Shown: positions 1 to 8,173 of the stretch, piece by piece
How positions within the stretch are numbered: position 1 is the first letter of the stretch
Layout of the letters: every line of letters starts with the position of its first letter
Assembly (NCBI RefSeq): GCF_007713685.1
Contig: NZ_VMRJ01000005.1
Location: forward strand, 372,001-436,000
Direction: 5' to 3'
DNA length: 64,000 nucleotides
Source: Hymenobacter setariae
GTDB lineage: Bacteria; Bacteroidota; Bacteroidia; Cytophagales; Hymenobacteraceae
The notes under the pieces: model-generated
Databases searched by the model: none
Told to the model about the DNA's origin: nothing
The model's input: only the letters and a program-made list of their open reading frames with translations
Translations under genes and position numbers: made by a program

Positions 1-362
1 ACTAAGTCGATAAGCGTTTTGCCAAGCAGCGCTACGGGCAGCCAGGGGAGGGTAGTGGCGCGCTCTTGGCCGCCGGCCGAGGCCAGGATGGTCGTGATGC
101 CGCCGGTCACTATCATGGCGGGGGCGTCGGGCATTTGCAGGCGCTTGTAGCCGTAGTCGGAGGCATCGACTTTGTCGGAGTCGAAGACGGCAAGGGGCGG
201 GTCGGGTAGGTGCGAGATGACGCCGGTTTGGTAGAGCGTTACTATTTGGCCGGCCGCCACTGTTACGAGCGAGAGGCCGATAATCCAGCGACGGCGGTTA
301 AGGTCGGGGCTGTGGCCGAGGCGCAGCTGGCGCGAGAGTTCGGCGGGGGCAAGAGTGGACAT
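1..362 (-). CDS. Membrane protein, possibly vitamin K epoxide reductase-like, C-terminus cut by window edge
   Basis: The gene reads leftward from an ATG at 360-362 and runs off the window, so only about the first 120 residues are visible. They begin MSTLAPAELSRQL and contain a hydrophobic segment near residues 26-45 (IIGLSLVTVAAGQIVTLYQ) followed by a HLPDPP...FDSDKVDAS stretch and a second apolar segment near residues 80-100. This arrangement resembles bacterial proteins that I recall being annotated as vitamin K epoxide reductase family, but the diagnostic CxxC pair is not in the visible part. The integral membrane location is reasonably supported; the VKOR assignment is tentative. It is divergent from the GH43 gene, with about 120 bp between starts. 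Confidence 0.45.
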   Translation of the reverse strand, partial: MSTLAPAELSRQLRLGHSPDLNRRRWIIGLSLVTVAAGQIVTLYQTGVISHLPDPPLAVFDSDKVDASDYGYKRLQMPDAPAMIVTGGITTILASAGGQERATTLPWLPVALLGKTLIDL

Positions 363-481
363 AGGGCGTGTGAAAAAGGATGCTGGTGGTACGCCGCCTT
401 ACCTAGGCGGGTTGTAGCGCGCGGGCAGCTATTGCTACCTGTCGAGCTTTTCAATTAGCGTCGCGCCAGTACCTTGCGGCC

Positions 482-1474
482 ATGAAAGCAATGCTCCTAG
501 CGGCCGGGCTGCTGGCCACTGGCCTCGTTAGCCACGCCCAACCTACCAAGCCGCGCACCAGCGGCAACCCCATCTTCCCGGGGTGGTACGCCGACCCCGA
601 CGCGGCCATTTTCAACAAGCAGTACTGGCTGTACCCCACCTACTCGGCGCCCTACGAGCAGCAGGTGTTCCTCGACGCCTTTTCCTCGCCCGACCTGGTG
701 CACTGGACCAAGCACCCGCGCGTGCTCGATACGGCTAGCGTGAAATGGGCGCACCGCGCCATGTGGGCGCCCGCCATCGTGGCCAAAGGTGGCAAGTATT
801 ACCTCTTCTTCGGGGCCAACGACTACCACCCCGAAAAACCCAACGAGCCCCCAGGAGGCATTGGGGTGGCCGTGGCCGATAACCCCGCCGGGCCCTTCAA
901 AGACTACCTAGGCAAGCCGCTGGTAGGCACCATCGAAAACGGCGCCCAGCCCATCGACCAGTTTGTGTTTCAAGACAAAGACGGACAGTACTACCTCGTG
1001 TACGGCGGCTGGCAGCACTGCAACATCGCCAAGCTCAAGCCCGACTTCACGGGCTTCCTGCCGATGGCCGATGGCAAGGTGTTCAAGGAGATTACGCCCA
1101 AGGGCTATGTGGAAGGCCCCATCATGTTCCGCCGCAACGGCAAGTATTACTTCATGTGGAGCGAGGGTGGCTGGACCGGCCCCGACTACTCGGTGGCCTA
1201 CGCCGTGGGCGACTCGCCCTTCGGCCCATTTGAGCGGGTAGGCAAGATTCTGGCCCAGGACCCCAAGGTGGGCACCGGCGCCGGCCACCACGCCGTTATC
1301 AACGTACCCGGCACCGACAAGTGGTACATCGCCTATCACCGCCACCCCCTAGGTGACAAAAACGGTAACCACCGTGTGGTGTGCCTTGAAGAGATGCACT
1401 TCGATGCGAAGGGTATGATTCAGCCCGTAATACTGACTACCGAAGGTGTAACGGCGCAGCCCCTGAAGCGCTAA
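482..1474 (+). CDS. Secreted glycoside hydrolase family 43 protein (arabinosidase/xylosidase type)
   Basis: This is a 330-residue exported enzyme expected to hydrolyse arabinose- or xylose-containing plant polysaccharides. Residues 1-19 form a signal peptide ending SHAQ. The five-bladed propeller starts with NPIFPGWYADPD, whose Asp38 corresponds to the GH43 catalytic base. PIDQF near residue 159 carries the pKa-modulating Asp, and YVEGP near residue 211 carries the general acid Glu. GAGHHAVI near residue 265 fits the conserved His. Length matches a single-domain GH43. Substrate cannot be fixed from sequence, since the family covers arabinan endo-hydrolases, arabinofuranosidases and xylosidases. 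It stands alone, followed by a hairpin terminator at 1501-1532; no SusCD pair or other PUL genes are adjacent. Confidence 0.88.
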   Translation: MKAMLLAAGLLATGLVSHAQPTKPRTSGNPIFPGWYADPDAAIFNKQYWLYPTYSAPYEQQVFLDAFSSPDLVHWTKHPRVLDTASVKWAHRAMWAPAIVAKGGKYYLFFGANDYHPEKPNEPPGGIGVAVADNPAGPFKDYLGKPLVGTIENGAQPIDQFVFQDKDGQYYLVYGGWQHCNIAKLKPDFTGFLPMADGKVFKEITPKGYVEGPIMFRRNGKYYFMWSEGGWTGPDYSVAYAVGDSPFGPFERVGKILAQDPKVGTGAGHHAVINVPGTDKWYIAYHRHPLGDKNGNHRVVCLEEMHFDAKGMIQPVILTTEGVTAQPLKR

Positions 1475-1500
1475 CGCCTTTTAAAGAGCTACATATGTAC

Positions 1501-1532
1501 AGCCTCGCCCTCATAAAGGGCGGGGCTTTTTT
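1501..1532 (+). terminator. Rho-independent terminator after GH43
   Basis: A GC-rich hairpin (AGCCTCGCCCT / AGGGCGGGGCT, loop CATAA) is followed by six T residues, 27 bp after the GH43 stop codon. The remaining ~300 bp up to the catalase gene (1533-1838) hold no gene, RNA or clear repeat that I can see. Confidence 0.8.
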
Positions 1533-1838
1533 ATGCCTAGGTACCAAAAACGCCCTGAATTTAGGTTTAACCGAATAATAATAGGGGGTTATTGTAGCTG
1601 AGCTGGCTGCTGGCGAGCCACCTAGGGCGGTGAAGCTAAGCGCTTGCTGTAGAAGAAATCCCAGACACTACGCTAGTGGCAAAACAAAAATAAGCTTGAC
1701 TGTAAGTGCTAGATAGTCAACGGGTAATTACGGTTGAGTAACCAAAAAATGCACGTTCGCATCGGAAGTATCTGCGTAACAATAAATGGTGGCGCTGTGT
1801 AGTGCCTGCCCATTTCTCACCTTCATACCCTGTTTCGC

Positions 1839-2762
1839 ATGATACTTCGCCTCGACGAACTGGCACTTGACCTGCCAAAGCCGAAAAACCCGTCTGCCAA
1901 TGATGCTGCTGCTATTCAGGAGTTGCTAGGGGGAAAATTTGGGGAGATGAGCACGCTGATGAACTACACGTTCCAGTCGTTCAACTTCCGGGGCCGCGAC
2001 CGCCTTCGCCCGTTTTACGCGCTTACGTCGGCCATTGCGGCCGAAGAGTATTCGCACATCGAGGCAGTGAGCTACGCCATCAACCTGCTGCTAACCGGCG
2101 TGACCGAGCGCGGCAAAGACCCGGTGCCCGGTCCGCTGGCTGGTGCGGCCGATGCCCGCAACTCCTACCACTTCCTGGCCAGCGGCCAGGCCGCGCTGCC
2201 CTTCGACTCGATGGGCAACCCCTGGACCGGCCAGTATGTGAACAGCACGGGTACCCTGCGCCTCGACCTATTGCACAACTTTTTCCTCGAATGCGGCGCG
2301 CGGGCCAATAAAATCCGGGCTTACGAAACCGTAACCGACCCCTGCGCCCGCACCATGATTGGCTACCTGTTGGTGCGTGGTGGCCTGCACGTATATGCCT
2401 ACGCCAAAGCCCTAGAGGTGATTACGGGGGTTGATGTGAAGAAAATCATGCCCGTGCCGCCGCTCTCCAATGCCAAGTTTCCGGAGGCTGTCAAGTTCAT
2501 GGAGCATGGCCTGCACCGCGAGCTCTATACCTTCTCGCCCAATGCCTACAAAGAGGCCGGCCTCATCTGGAACGGGGAGCACCCCGAAGATGGCTCGCAG
2601 CTAGTAGTAAAAGAAGGCGCCATCAAAGGCGTGCCGTACCCCGTGCTCGAAGAAGAGCCCCAGCTCAGCGCGCCCGGCGAAGATGACTTCGACCCCGAAA
2701 TGTTCAAGGACATTGCTAAGAAGCTCGGCATCGCTGATGAGTGGAAGCAACGCCACGGTTAG
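1839..2762 (+). CDS. Manganese (non-haem) catalase family protein
   Basis: This 307-residue protein disproportionates hydrogen peroxide with a dimanganese centre. The ferritin-like four-helix fold supplies the ligands: Glu36 (KFGEMSTL), Glu70 and His73 (EEYSHIE), Glu151 (FFLECGAR) and His184 (GGLHVYAY). The 33-residue spacing of the last two is the same as that between the Glu148/His181 pair of the Lactobacillus plantarum enzyme. A C-terminal acidic tail (GEDDFDPEMF) is usual in this family. No signal peptide is present, so it is cytoplasmic. It is a single gene closed by a strong bidirectional hairpin at 2788-2823. No peroxide-type operator is recognisable upstream. Confidence 0.93.
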   Translation: MILRLDELALDLPKPKNPSANDAAAIQELLGGKFGEMSTLMNYTFQSFNFRGRDRLRPFYALTSAIAAEEYSHIEAVSYAINLLLTGVTERGKDPVPGPLAGAADARNSYHFLASGQAALPFDSMGNPWTGQYVNSTGTLRLDLLHNFFLECGARANKIRAYETVTDPCARTMIGYLLVRGGLHVYAYAKALEVITGVDVKKIMPVPPLSNAKFPEAVKFMEHGLHRELYTFSPNAYKEAGLIWNGEHPEDGSQLVVKEGAIKGVPYPVLEEEPQLSAPGEDDFDPEMFKDIAKKLGIADEWKQRHG

Positions 2763-2787
2763 GCCCTAGGGTAGCTTTTAAGTACAC

Positions 2788-2823
2788 AAAAAAGTCGTTC
2801 CTGTTATAGGGACGACTTTTTTT
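2788..2823. terminator. Bidirectional terminator between convergent genes
   Basis: Hairpin AAAAAAGTCGTTCC / GGGACGACTTTTTTT serves both the catalase gene (plus) and the hypothetical gene ending at 2953 (minus). Confidence 0.8.
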
Positions 2824-2830
2824 GCGTGAG

Positions 2831-2936
2831 ACCCCACCCCCAGCCCCTCCCCTCCGGGAGAGGGGAGCCTTTCGTTCTCTAACGCTAGAGTCGTCAGGCA
2901 CCCCTCTCCCGGAGGGGAGGGGCCGGGGGTAGGGTC
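2831..2936. repeat. GC-rich long inverted repeat, family A copy 1
   Basis: Arms of about 35 bp (ACCCCACCCCCAGCCCC... and its near-perfect reverse complement) flank a ~35 bp centre. Each arm contains its own small palindrome CTCCGGGAG. A second copy lies at 31943-32047. It sits between two convergent 3' ends. No coding content. Confidence 0.85.
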
Positions 2937-2952
2937 CACGCACTAGCTGCAA

Positions 2953-3630
2953 TTACTCAGCCGGCAGCGTGGCCTCGTAGGTGTCGGCGAACTTGAATTC
3001 TTCGAGCCAATAATCGGAGCTGATGATGTCGTAGACTACGCTGGTATCGGTTTTCTCACTGGGCGTGAGCTGCCACAAAATGGCGCTGGCCTCGGGAAAC
3101 TCGCCGCCCGCTAGCTGGTCGCTAAACAAGCGGTGCAACAGGGCGCGGTCGCTGAGGCCGGGGGCAAGCAGGCGCAGCAGCGCAGTGGCCGGCTCTTGGT
3201 CGAGTAGCGCTAGGTCTTCGGGGTTGGCGGCGGTGATTTTTACTTTAAACTCGACTGCCTGTGGATGCGGAAATTTGCCGTTGTAGGCGTCGTAGAGCAG
3301 CTGTGTGGCGTTGAAGAAACGCTGGTGCAAAGCAAAGTTGGGGTTCTCTTCCCACAGCTTTTCGGTCTGCATTTGGTGGGCAAGCTGGTCGAGCTGGCCG
3401 GCCGTGAGCTCGTCGTTTACGAGGTGGCCGAGCACGACTTCGGCGGCCTCGGCGGGCTCTAGGTCGGTGAGGGCAAGCTGGGTCATTTCCTTGAGTTCGG
3501 CCGGGGCAATGGCCTCGGGGTTCTCGTAGTCGACCTTAGTGAGCAGGGCCAAATAGTCGGCTGGCTGCCAGGCATTGGGCAGCTCAGAAAGGTGCTGGAA
3601 AGAGAGCCGTTCGACGGTGAAAGTTGACAT
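2953..3630 (-). CDS. Hypothetical protein, 225 aa
   Basis: I do not recognise this family. The protein has no signal peptide or membrane segment, is acidic and rich in Ala, Leu and Glu, and looks mostly helical. It begins MSTFTVERLSFQHLSELPNAW and ends in ADTYEATLPAE. Codon use and GC content match its neighbours, which supports a real gene. It is convergent with the catalase gene and separated from it by a terminator and a family A repeat. Upstream (3631-3717) there is only the 3' end of the DUF2243 gene, so it may be read from its own promoter, which I could not identify. Confidence 0.7.
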   Translation of the reverse strand: MSTFTVERLSFQHLSELPNAWQPADYLALLTKVDYENPEAIAPAELKEMTQLALTDLEPAEAAEVVLGHLVNDELTAGQLDQLAHQMQTEKLWEENPNFALHQRFFNATQLLYDAYNGKFPHPQAVEFKVKITAANPEDLALLDQEPATALLRLLAPGLSDRALLHRLFSDQLAGGEFPEASAILWQLTPSEKTDTSVVYDIISSDYWLEEFKFADTYEATLPAE

Positions 3631-3717
3631 CGGAAAAGGAAGCGCCGGAATAAAGCGCCTAGGTCCGTGTACGGATAACCTGGACCTATAACCGAAACCT
3701 ACAGCTCTACCAAGCCT

Positions 3718-4200
3718 TTACCGCGGCCGCCCGGCCCGCACCAGCGCCCAGCCAGCTAGCAGCAGCACCAGCCCTAGGGCCAGAAAGCTAAGGTCGGCGG
3801 GCAAGTGGTTGGGCGTGTACTCGTACACGTGGTGCAGCCCGAGTACCTCATGGTCGATGATGCCTTCTACCACATTGAACAAGCCCCAGCCCAGCAACAG
3901 GCCACCTAGGAGCGTGCGGCCCGAGTGTGGCACATCGGGGCGGCCGGTGGCGCTCCACAGCATGGCCAGCCCCACCGCCGTGAGCACCCACACCGCCGCG
4001 TGAAACAGGCCATCCCAATACATATTGACCTTGGCCCGCACCAGCGTATCGGGCGGCAGCTGGCCCGACAGCATGTTGTGCCACTGCAATATCTGGTGCA
4101 GCACAATGCCATCGACAAAGCCGCCTAGGCCAGCCCCTAGCAAGATGCCGGCCGCTACCAGAGGCGTGCGCCGCAGCGCCAGCGCGTTAGAGGTTGCCAT
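3718..4200 (-). CDS. DUF2243 domain membrane protein
   Basis: This is a 160-residue integral membrane protein of unknown function with four predicted hydrophobic helices. The diagnostic DUF2243 segment GLGGFVDGIVLHQILQWHN lies near residues 24-42, and further conserved His residues occur at GLFHAAVW and IIDHEVLGLHHVYEY. The His pattern in and near the membrane suggests metal or haem binding, but that is inference. Its start overlaps the end of the upstream small CxxC protein by 14 bp, so the two are almost certainly co-transcribed and probably translationally coupled. Confidence 0.85.
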   Translation of the reverse strand: MATSNALALRRTPLVAAGILLGAGLGGFVDGIVLHQILQWHNMLSGQLPPDTLVRAKVNMYWDGLFHAAVWVLTAVGLAMLWSATGRPDVPHSGRTLLGGLLLGWGLFNVVEGIIDHEVLGLHHVYEYTPNHLPADLSFLALGLVLLLAGWALVRAGRPR

Positions 4201-4414
4201 AGCTAGCGCGGAAATAAGGCTGTAGTTTATCCCAATAAAACAGGGCTACCCCGAGGGCGAGCAGTACGGCTATCGGCAAGAGCACCAACAGCACATTGGT
4301 GGTGTAGGCAGGTGTGTAAATGCCGGCCTGCACCCGCGGCCGGCACCACGGGCAGGCCCAAGAAGCCGGCGCCAACGATAAGCTGCACAGCAGGGTAAGA
4401 AAAATTTTTTGCAT
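4187..4414 (-). CDS. Small membrane protein with CPWC motif, 75 aa
   Basis: The chosen start is ATG at 4412-4414 (MQKIFLTLLCSLSLAPASWA), which gives a clean signal peptide; an upstream in-frame ATG at 4453 would put 13 extra residues before it. The mature part starts with ACPWCRPRVQAGIYTP, followed by one transmembrane helix (NVLLVLLPIAVLLALGVALF) and a short basic tail. The CxxC just outside the membrane could bind a metal or be redox active. It overlaps the DUF2243 gene by 14 bp, which suggests a joint function. I do not recognise a named family. Confidence 0.65.
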   Translation of the reverse strand: MQKIFLTLLCSLSLAPASWACPWCRPRVQAGIYTPAYTTNVLLVLLPIAVLLALGVALFYWDKLQPYFRASYGNL

Positions 4415-4544
4415 ACTAGCTAACAGGTAAGGACCTAGGCTAGAAGTACGCACTCGAAGGGCTCACGGCTAGTTTTTTACCTCTATTTTGGACGACCCAA
4501 CGCGCCCTAGCTCCGCCGTTAAGGTTGCTTTCTCCTCCCACCCA

Positions 4545-5147
4545 ATGCCTATCACCGCAGACCCCACGGCTGGCGTTTTTTCTGATACGCCCAAGATTGA
4601 CTTTATCGACACGCCCAACGCGCCTAATCGCAAGGTGCGGGTCATCGACGATTTTACCTTCACCGAGGCGGCCAATGGCACCGTGTGGGAGGCCCCCAGC
4701 GGCAGCCTGGTCGATGGGGCCAGCATCCCTAGGGTGCTGTGGACGCTAGTGGGCTCACCCTTCACCGGCGACTATGTGTACGGCTCCATTGTGCACGACG
4801 TGGCCTGCGATACCCGCACCCGGCCCTGGCGCGACACGCACTACATGTTTTACCTGGCCTGCCTGGCGGGCGGCACCCGCCGCGGCCGCGCCAAACTCAT
4901 GTACTTGGCCGTGCGCAACTTCGGCCCTAGGTGGCCCCAGCCCGCGCCGCAGCCCGAGCCAGTAGTAGCCGAGCAACTGGCGTTCAGCGCCGTGGCCAGG
5001 GTAGGGGAGCCCACGCCACTGTTTAGCCCTTTTGTGAGCTACGAAGCTCAGCTGCGCTACCTGCGCCGCGCCCAAGCCTACCTGGCCACCCACGGCGACG
5101 GGGCCTCCCTCGAAGCCATCGACATTTACGCTTCCCGCCCCATATGA
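4545..5147 (+). CDS. DUF1353 domain protein
   Basis: This 200-residue protein contains the DUF1353 core: DDFTFTEAANGTVWEAPSG, then VDGASIPRVLW and YGSIVHDVACD. These conserved Asp/His positions are characteristic of the family, which is also found in tailed phages; its function is unknown to me. The ATG at 4545 (MPITADPTAG) is preferred over an in-frame TTG at 4488. A membrane or signal segment is absent. The stop codon overlaps the ATG of the following serine hydrolase (ATGA at 5144-5147), so the two genes form a coupled pair. Confidence 0.8.
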   Translation: MPITADPTAGVFSDTPKIDFIDTPNAPNRKVRVIDDFTFTEAANGTVWEAPSGSLVDGASIPRVLWTLVGSPFTGDYVYGSIVHDVACDTRTRPWRDTHYMFYLACLAGGTRRGRAKLMYLAVRNFGPRWPQPAPQPEPVVAEQLAFSAVARVGEPTPLFSPFVSYEAQLRYLRRAQAYLATHGDGASLEAIDIYASRPI

Positions 5148-6205
5148 AAGTACTCGTTATGCTGCTCCTGCTGCTCGGCGGCCCTGCCGCCTGGGCGCAG
5201 CAAGCCGAGCTCACCGCCCTGCTCCAAAAGGAGAACGTGCCGGGCCTGCAGCTCAGCTACACTAAGGGCAAGGCCACTAAAATGTATCACCTAGGGCTAC
5301 GCCAGGCCGGCACCACCCAAGCTGTAGCGACCAACAGCATCTTCCAGGCGGCTTCGTTGGGCAAGGTGGTGCTGGCCTATGTGGCCCTGCGCCTGCACGA
5401 CCGCGGCGTGCTCGACCTCGATAAGTCGCTGCTAGCCTACGCCCCATACCCTAGGCTGCAGCCCGACCCGCGTGCCGCCCGCGTCACGGCCCGCCGGGTG
5501 CTGACCCACACCACCGGCCTACCCAACTGGGCCGATAACCCCCTAAGGCCGACCTGGGCCACCTCGGCGCTGCGCCTCAAGTACGCGCCCGATAGCTGCT
5601 GGAACTACTCGGGCGAAGGCTACGTGTGGCTGCAAAAAACACTAGAACACCTCACCGGCAAGTCGTGGGAGGTTCTGGCTCAAGAAGAGGTTTTTCGCCC
5701 CCTAGGGTTGAAAAATAGCAGCTTTGTGTGGCAAGCGCGCTTTGCTGCCGTAGCTGCCAGCGGCCACGATGACAAGGGTAAGCCTACGGAAGTAAGGAAG
5801 TTTGCCGCCCCCTACGGCGCCTACTCGCTGCTGACTACGGCCACCGACTACGGCCTTTTCCTGCAAGCCCTCGTGGCGGGCCGGGGCCTGAAGCCCGCCA
5901 CCGCCCGCCTACTCATTACCCCCGCCAATGCCGCCGGCCGCTGCGGCACGCCCGCCAGCGCCGCCGACCCGGCCATTGCCTGGGCCTGTGGGCTGGGCCT
6001 TGTCACCACCAGCCAGGGCCTGGCCCTCTGGCACTGGGGCGACAACGGCGACTTCCGGGGCTTCTTCCTGGCGCTGCCCGGCCGCCAGGAAAGCCTCGTC
6101 TTCCTGACCAACGGCGCCAACGGCAACAAGCTCACCGACGAGGTGCTGCGGCTGTTTTTTGGCCCTGGCCAGTACTGGACCACCGCTTGGCTGGCGGCCG
6201 AATAA
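5144..6205 (+). CDS. Secreted serine hydrolase, beta-lactamase/PBP4-like
   Basis: This is a 353-residue exported class-C-type serine hydrolase. Residues 1-19 are a signal peptide (ending AWAQ). The active-site SxxK is Ser71-Leu-Gly-Lys74 (FQAASLGKVV). The second motif is Tyr155-Ser-Gly (WNYSGEGY), where class C enzymes have YxN, and HWGD near residue 292 takes the place of the KTG strand motif. The family includes esterases, D-aminopeptidases and peptidases; real beta-lactam hydrolysis cannot be inferred. It overlaps DUF1353 by 4 bp, so translation is coupled. Confidence 0.88.
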   Translation: MKVLVMLLLLLGGPAAWAQQAELTALLQKENVPGLQLSYTKGKATKMYHLGLRQAGTTQAVATNSIFQAASLGKVVLAYVALRLHDRGVLDLDKSLLAYAPYPRLQPDPRAARVTARRVLTHTTGLPNWADNPLRPTWATSALRLKYAPDSCWNYSGEGYVWLQKTLEHLTGKSWEVLAQEEVFRPLGLKNSSFVWQARFAAVAASGHDDKGKPTEVRKFAAPYGAYSLLTTATDYGLFLQALVAGRGLKPATARLLITPANAAGRCGTPASAADPAIAWACGLGLVTTSQGLALWHWGDNGDFRGFFLALPGRQESLVFLTNGANGNKLTDEVLRLFFGPGQYWTTAWLAAE

Positions 6206-6405
6206 GCGCGCAAGCACCCGGCACCTAGGTGCAACTTTTGGGGATTGTTGTGGTAGAATAAGGGTCAGGCGAGCTGCAAACGCAGCCTGCTGCCACGTAG
6301 CTGAGCGCCCACCTAGGTCGGCGTAAACGCTTGGCACCGTACTACGTATAGCTCGGTACGGTGGCTCGGCCGCCGCCCCTTTCTCACCCACTAGTTCTCC
6401 TCCCC

Positions 6406-6684
6406 ATGAAAGCCACTGCCCTGCTCGCCCTCGCATTTGCCCTTGCCACCGGCGCCGCCACTGCCCAAACTGTAGCCCCCGGCACCTCGCCCGGCGCCCA
6501 AACCGGTAACCCATCCAATATGCCCAGTGCTGGCACCACCACTGACCAAACCCCAAGCAGCGACCGCATGAACAACGGCCGCATGGACAAGATGTCTAAA
6601 GACCGCAGCGACAAAAAAATGATGCGCAAAAGCGGCAAAATGAAGAGCGGCGACGGCTCGATGAAAACCAAAACCAAAATGTAA
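6406..6684 (+). CDS. Small secreted Met/Lys-rich peptide, 92 aa
   Basis: The ATG at 6406 gives a textbook signal peptide (MKATALLALAFALATGAATAQ). The mature part is low complexity: a Thr/Pro/Gly stretch (VAPGTSPGAQTGNP) and then a Met/Lys/Asp/Ser-rich tail (RMNNGRMDKMSKDRSDKKMM). It closely parallels the product at 10077-10391, which has the same TV.P..(A)P..PG.Q layout and basic tail. The Met-rich motifs could bind Cu(I)/Ag(I), but this is only a guess. A terminator follows at 6715. Confidence 0.7.
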   Translation: MKATALLALAFALATGAATAQTVAPGTSPGAQTGNPSNMPSAGTTTDQTPSSDRMNNGRMDKMSKDRSDKKMMRKSGKMKSGDGSMKTKTKM

Positions 6685-6714
6685 TCGCCCCTCGCTGGTA
6701 CCAATAGCTTAAAA

Positions 6715-6743
6715 GCCTCTGCTCTCACCAGCAGGGGTTTTTG
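6715..6743 (+). terminator. Terminator after small secreted peptide
   Basis: Hairpin CCTCTGCT / AGCAGGGG is followed by TTTTTG. Confidence 0.7.
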
Positions 6744-6808
6744 ACTATTGGTGCCACCCTAGAGAGCGCTGGCGTAACGCGCCAGATTGTTGAAAGATAC
6801 ATATTCCG

Positions 6809-6903
6809 TTATGCAGCGCGCAGCGAAGCATCTCGCGCGGCGCAGTAATCATTAACGTTCGCAAACGTCAGCACGCGTTGTGCTTCGCTGCGCGCTGCAT
6901 GAC
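6809..6903. repeat. Palindromic repeat, family B (copy B8)
   Basis: Arms ATGCAGCGCGCAGCGAAGCA and its reverse complement near 6880-6900 flank a central AT-rich segment containing AACGTTCGCAAACG. This is the same subtype as 52417-52516. The rest of 6744-7040 shows no gene. Confidence 0.75.
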
Positions 6904-7040
6904 GCAGTAAGTGTGATAAGCAAGAAATAAGCATGACAAGCCTCGCCAACTGGTTCGCAGGCTGCACGTACTGGTAGCAGGCTGGCGCGCTGCAAGGCGC
7001 ACAAGCTAAGCCTTCTCTTCCAGTAGCTACCGTTTGGATT

Positions 7041-7973
7041 TTGGCCGACACTCCCACTTCTCCTATTGGCCGCTCGGCGGCCGACCCTACGCTTATCGTG
7101 CTGGCCGGCACCACCGGCGACTTAGGCCACCGCATTGCGCTAGCCTTGCTCGACCGCGGTGCCCAGGTGCGCGCCCTCGTGCGCCCCGGCAATACCAAGC
7201 CCGAAGTCGCGTCCTTGCGCGAGCAAGGCACTGAGATAGTAGAAGTCAACTTCAACGACCCGGCTGCCCTCACCCGCGCCTGTGCAGGCGCGGCCTGCGT
7301 GGTGTCGGCCCTCTCGGGCTTGCGCAATGTCATCGTGGATGCCCAAACCCACCTGCTCGATGCGGCCGTGGCGGCTGGCGTGCCGCGCTTCATCCCGTCC
7401 GATTTCGCTATCGACTTCACTAAGCTGCTCGCCGGCAGCAACCGCAACCTCGACCTGCGCCGCGAGTTTGGCCGCCACCTCGACCGCATGCCCATTCAGG
7501 CCACGTCCATCCTCAATGGCATGTTTATGGACCTGCTCACCGGGCAGGCGCCGGTGGTGCTGTTCAAGCTCCGGCGCATACTGTACTGGGGCTCGGCCGA
7601 CCAGCCGCTCGACTTCACCACCATTGCCAACACGGCCGAGTACACCGCCGCCGCGGCCCTAGACCCCACCACGCCGCGCTACCTGCGCGTGGCTGGCGAG
7701 GTGGCCACCGTCCGCGACTTGCAGGCCGCCGCTAGCGCCGCCACCGGCCAACCCTTTCGGCGCCTGCGCGCCGGCGGCCTGTGGGTGCTCAAGCTGATGA
7801 TTAAAATCACGCGCCGCCTCGTGCCCGCCCCCAAGGAGGTGTTTCCGCCCTGGCAGGGCATGCAGTACCTGCACAACATGTTCACCGGCCTTCCCAAGCT
7901 CGAAACCCTTGACAACGACCGCTACCCTGACATCCAATGGACCAAGGTGCGCGAAGTGCTGGCGGCGCGGTAA
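7041..7973 (+). CDS. NmrA-like NAD(P)-binding oxidoreductase
   Basis: This 310-residue atypical short-chain dehydrogenase of the NmrA/isoflavone-reductase type has an N-terminal Rossmann motif LAGTTGDLGHRIALALL (residues 20-36). VRPGNTKPE follows at the end of the second strand, where NADPH-preferring members carry an Arg. PRFIPSDFAIDF near residue 115 is the usual substrate-side segment. The only plausible start is TTG at 7041 (MADTPTSPIG), because no ATG lies in frame nearby; this is uncertain. The substrate is unknown. It is followed after 48 bp by a family B palindrome. Confidence 0.82.
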   Translation: MADTPTSPIGRSAADPTLIVLAGTTGDLGHRIALALLDRGAQVRALVRPGNTKPEVASLREQGTEIVEVNFNDPAALTRACAGAACVVSALSGLRNVIVDAQTHLLDAAVAAGVPRFIPSDFAIDFTKLLAGSNRNLDLRREFGRHLDRMPIQATSILNGMFMDLLTGQAPVVLFKLRRILYWGSADQPLDFTTIANTAEYTAAAALDPTTPRYLRVAGEVATVRDLQAAASAATGQPFRRLRAGGLWVLKLMIKITRRLVPAPKEVFPPWQGMQYLHNMFTGLPKLETLDNDRYPDIQWTKVREVLAAR

Positions 7974-8020
7974 GAGCGCAGTGTAGTTAGAATATTGTTG
8001 GTCAAAGTCGCATTCCCCTA

Positions 8021-8109
8021 CGTCTGTCATGCTGAGCCTGCGAAGCATCTTCTCACGGCTAGGATAACCTAGCGTGATAGGATGATTCATAGGTTCAGTA
8101 TGACAGACG
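8021..8109. repeat. Palindromic repeat, family B (copy B1, right arm decayed)
   Basis: The left arm CGTCTGTCATGCTGAGCCTG continues with CGAAGCATCTTCTCACG. The right arm retains the outer TATGACAGACG but has diverged inside. It lies 48 bp after the NmrA-like stop codon. Confidence 0.8.
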
Positions 8110-8173
8110 TTGAGGCTTAGTTGATTATGCTCTATCCTATGCGCCACGGGCCTGTGCCTGGGCAGCTTTACCC

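Noticed and set aside
5144..6205. Antibiotic-resistance beta-lactamase
   Set aside because: Only the general class C-like serine hydrolase fold is supported; the YxN and KTG motifs are altered.
5909..6556. A 215-codon minus-strand open frame antisense to the serine hydrolase and secreted peptide
   Set aside because: GC-rich codon bias opens the opposite strand; the translation is Arg/Trp/Gly-rich without domain character, while the plus-strand genes have clear motifs.
7659..8147. A 162-codon minus-strand open frame overlapping the end of the NmrA-like gene
   Set aside because: Runs through the family B repeat and antisense to a gene with recognisable domains.
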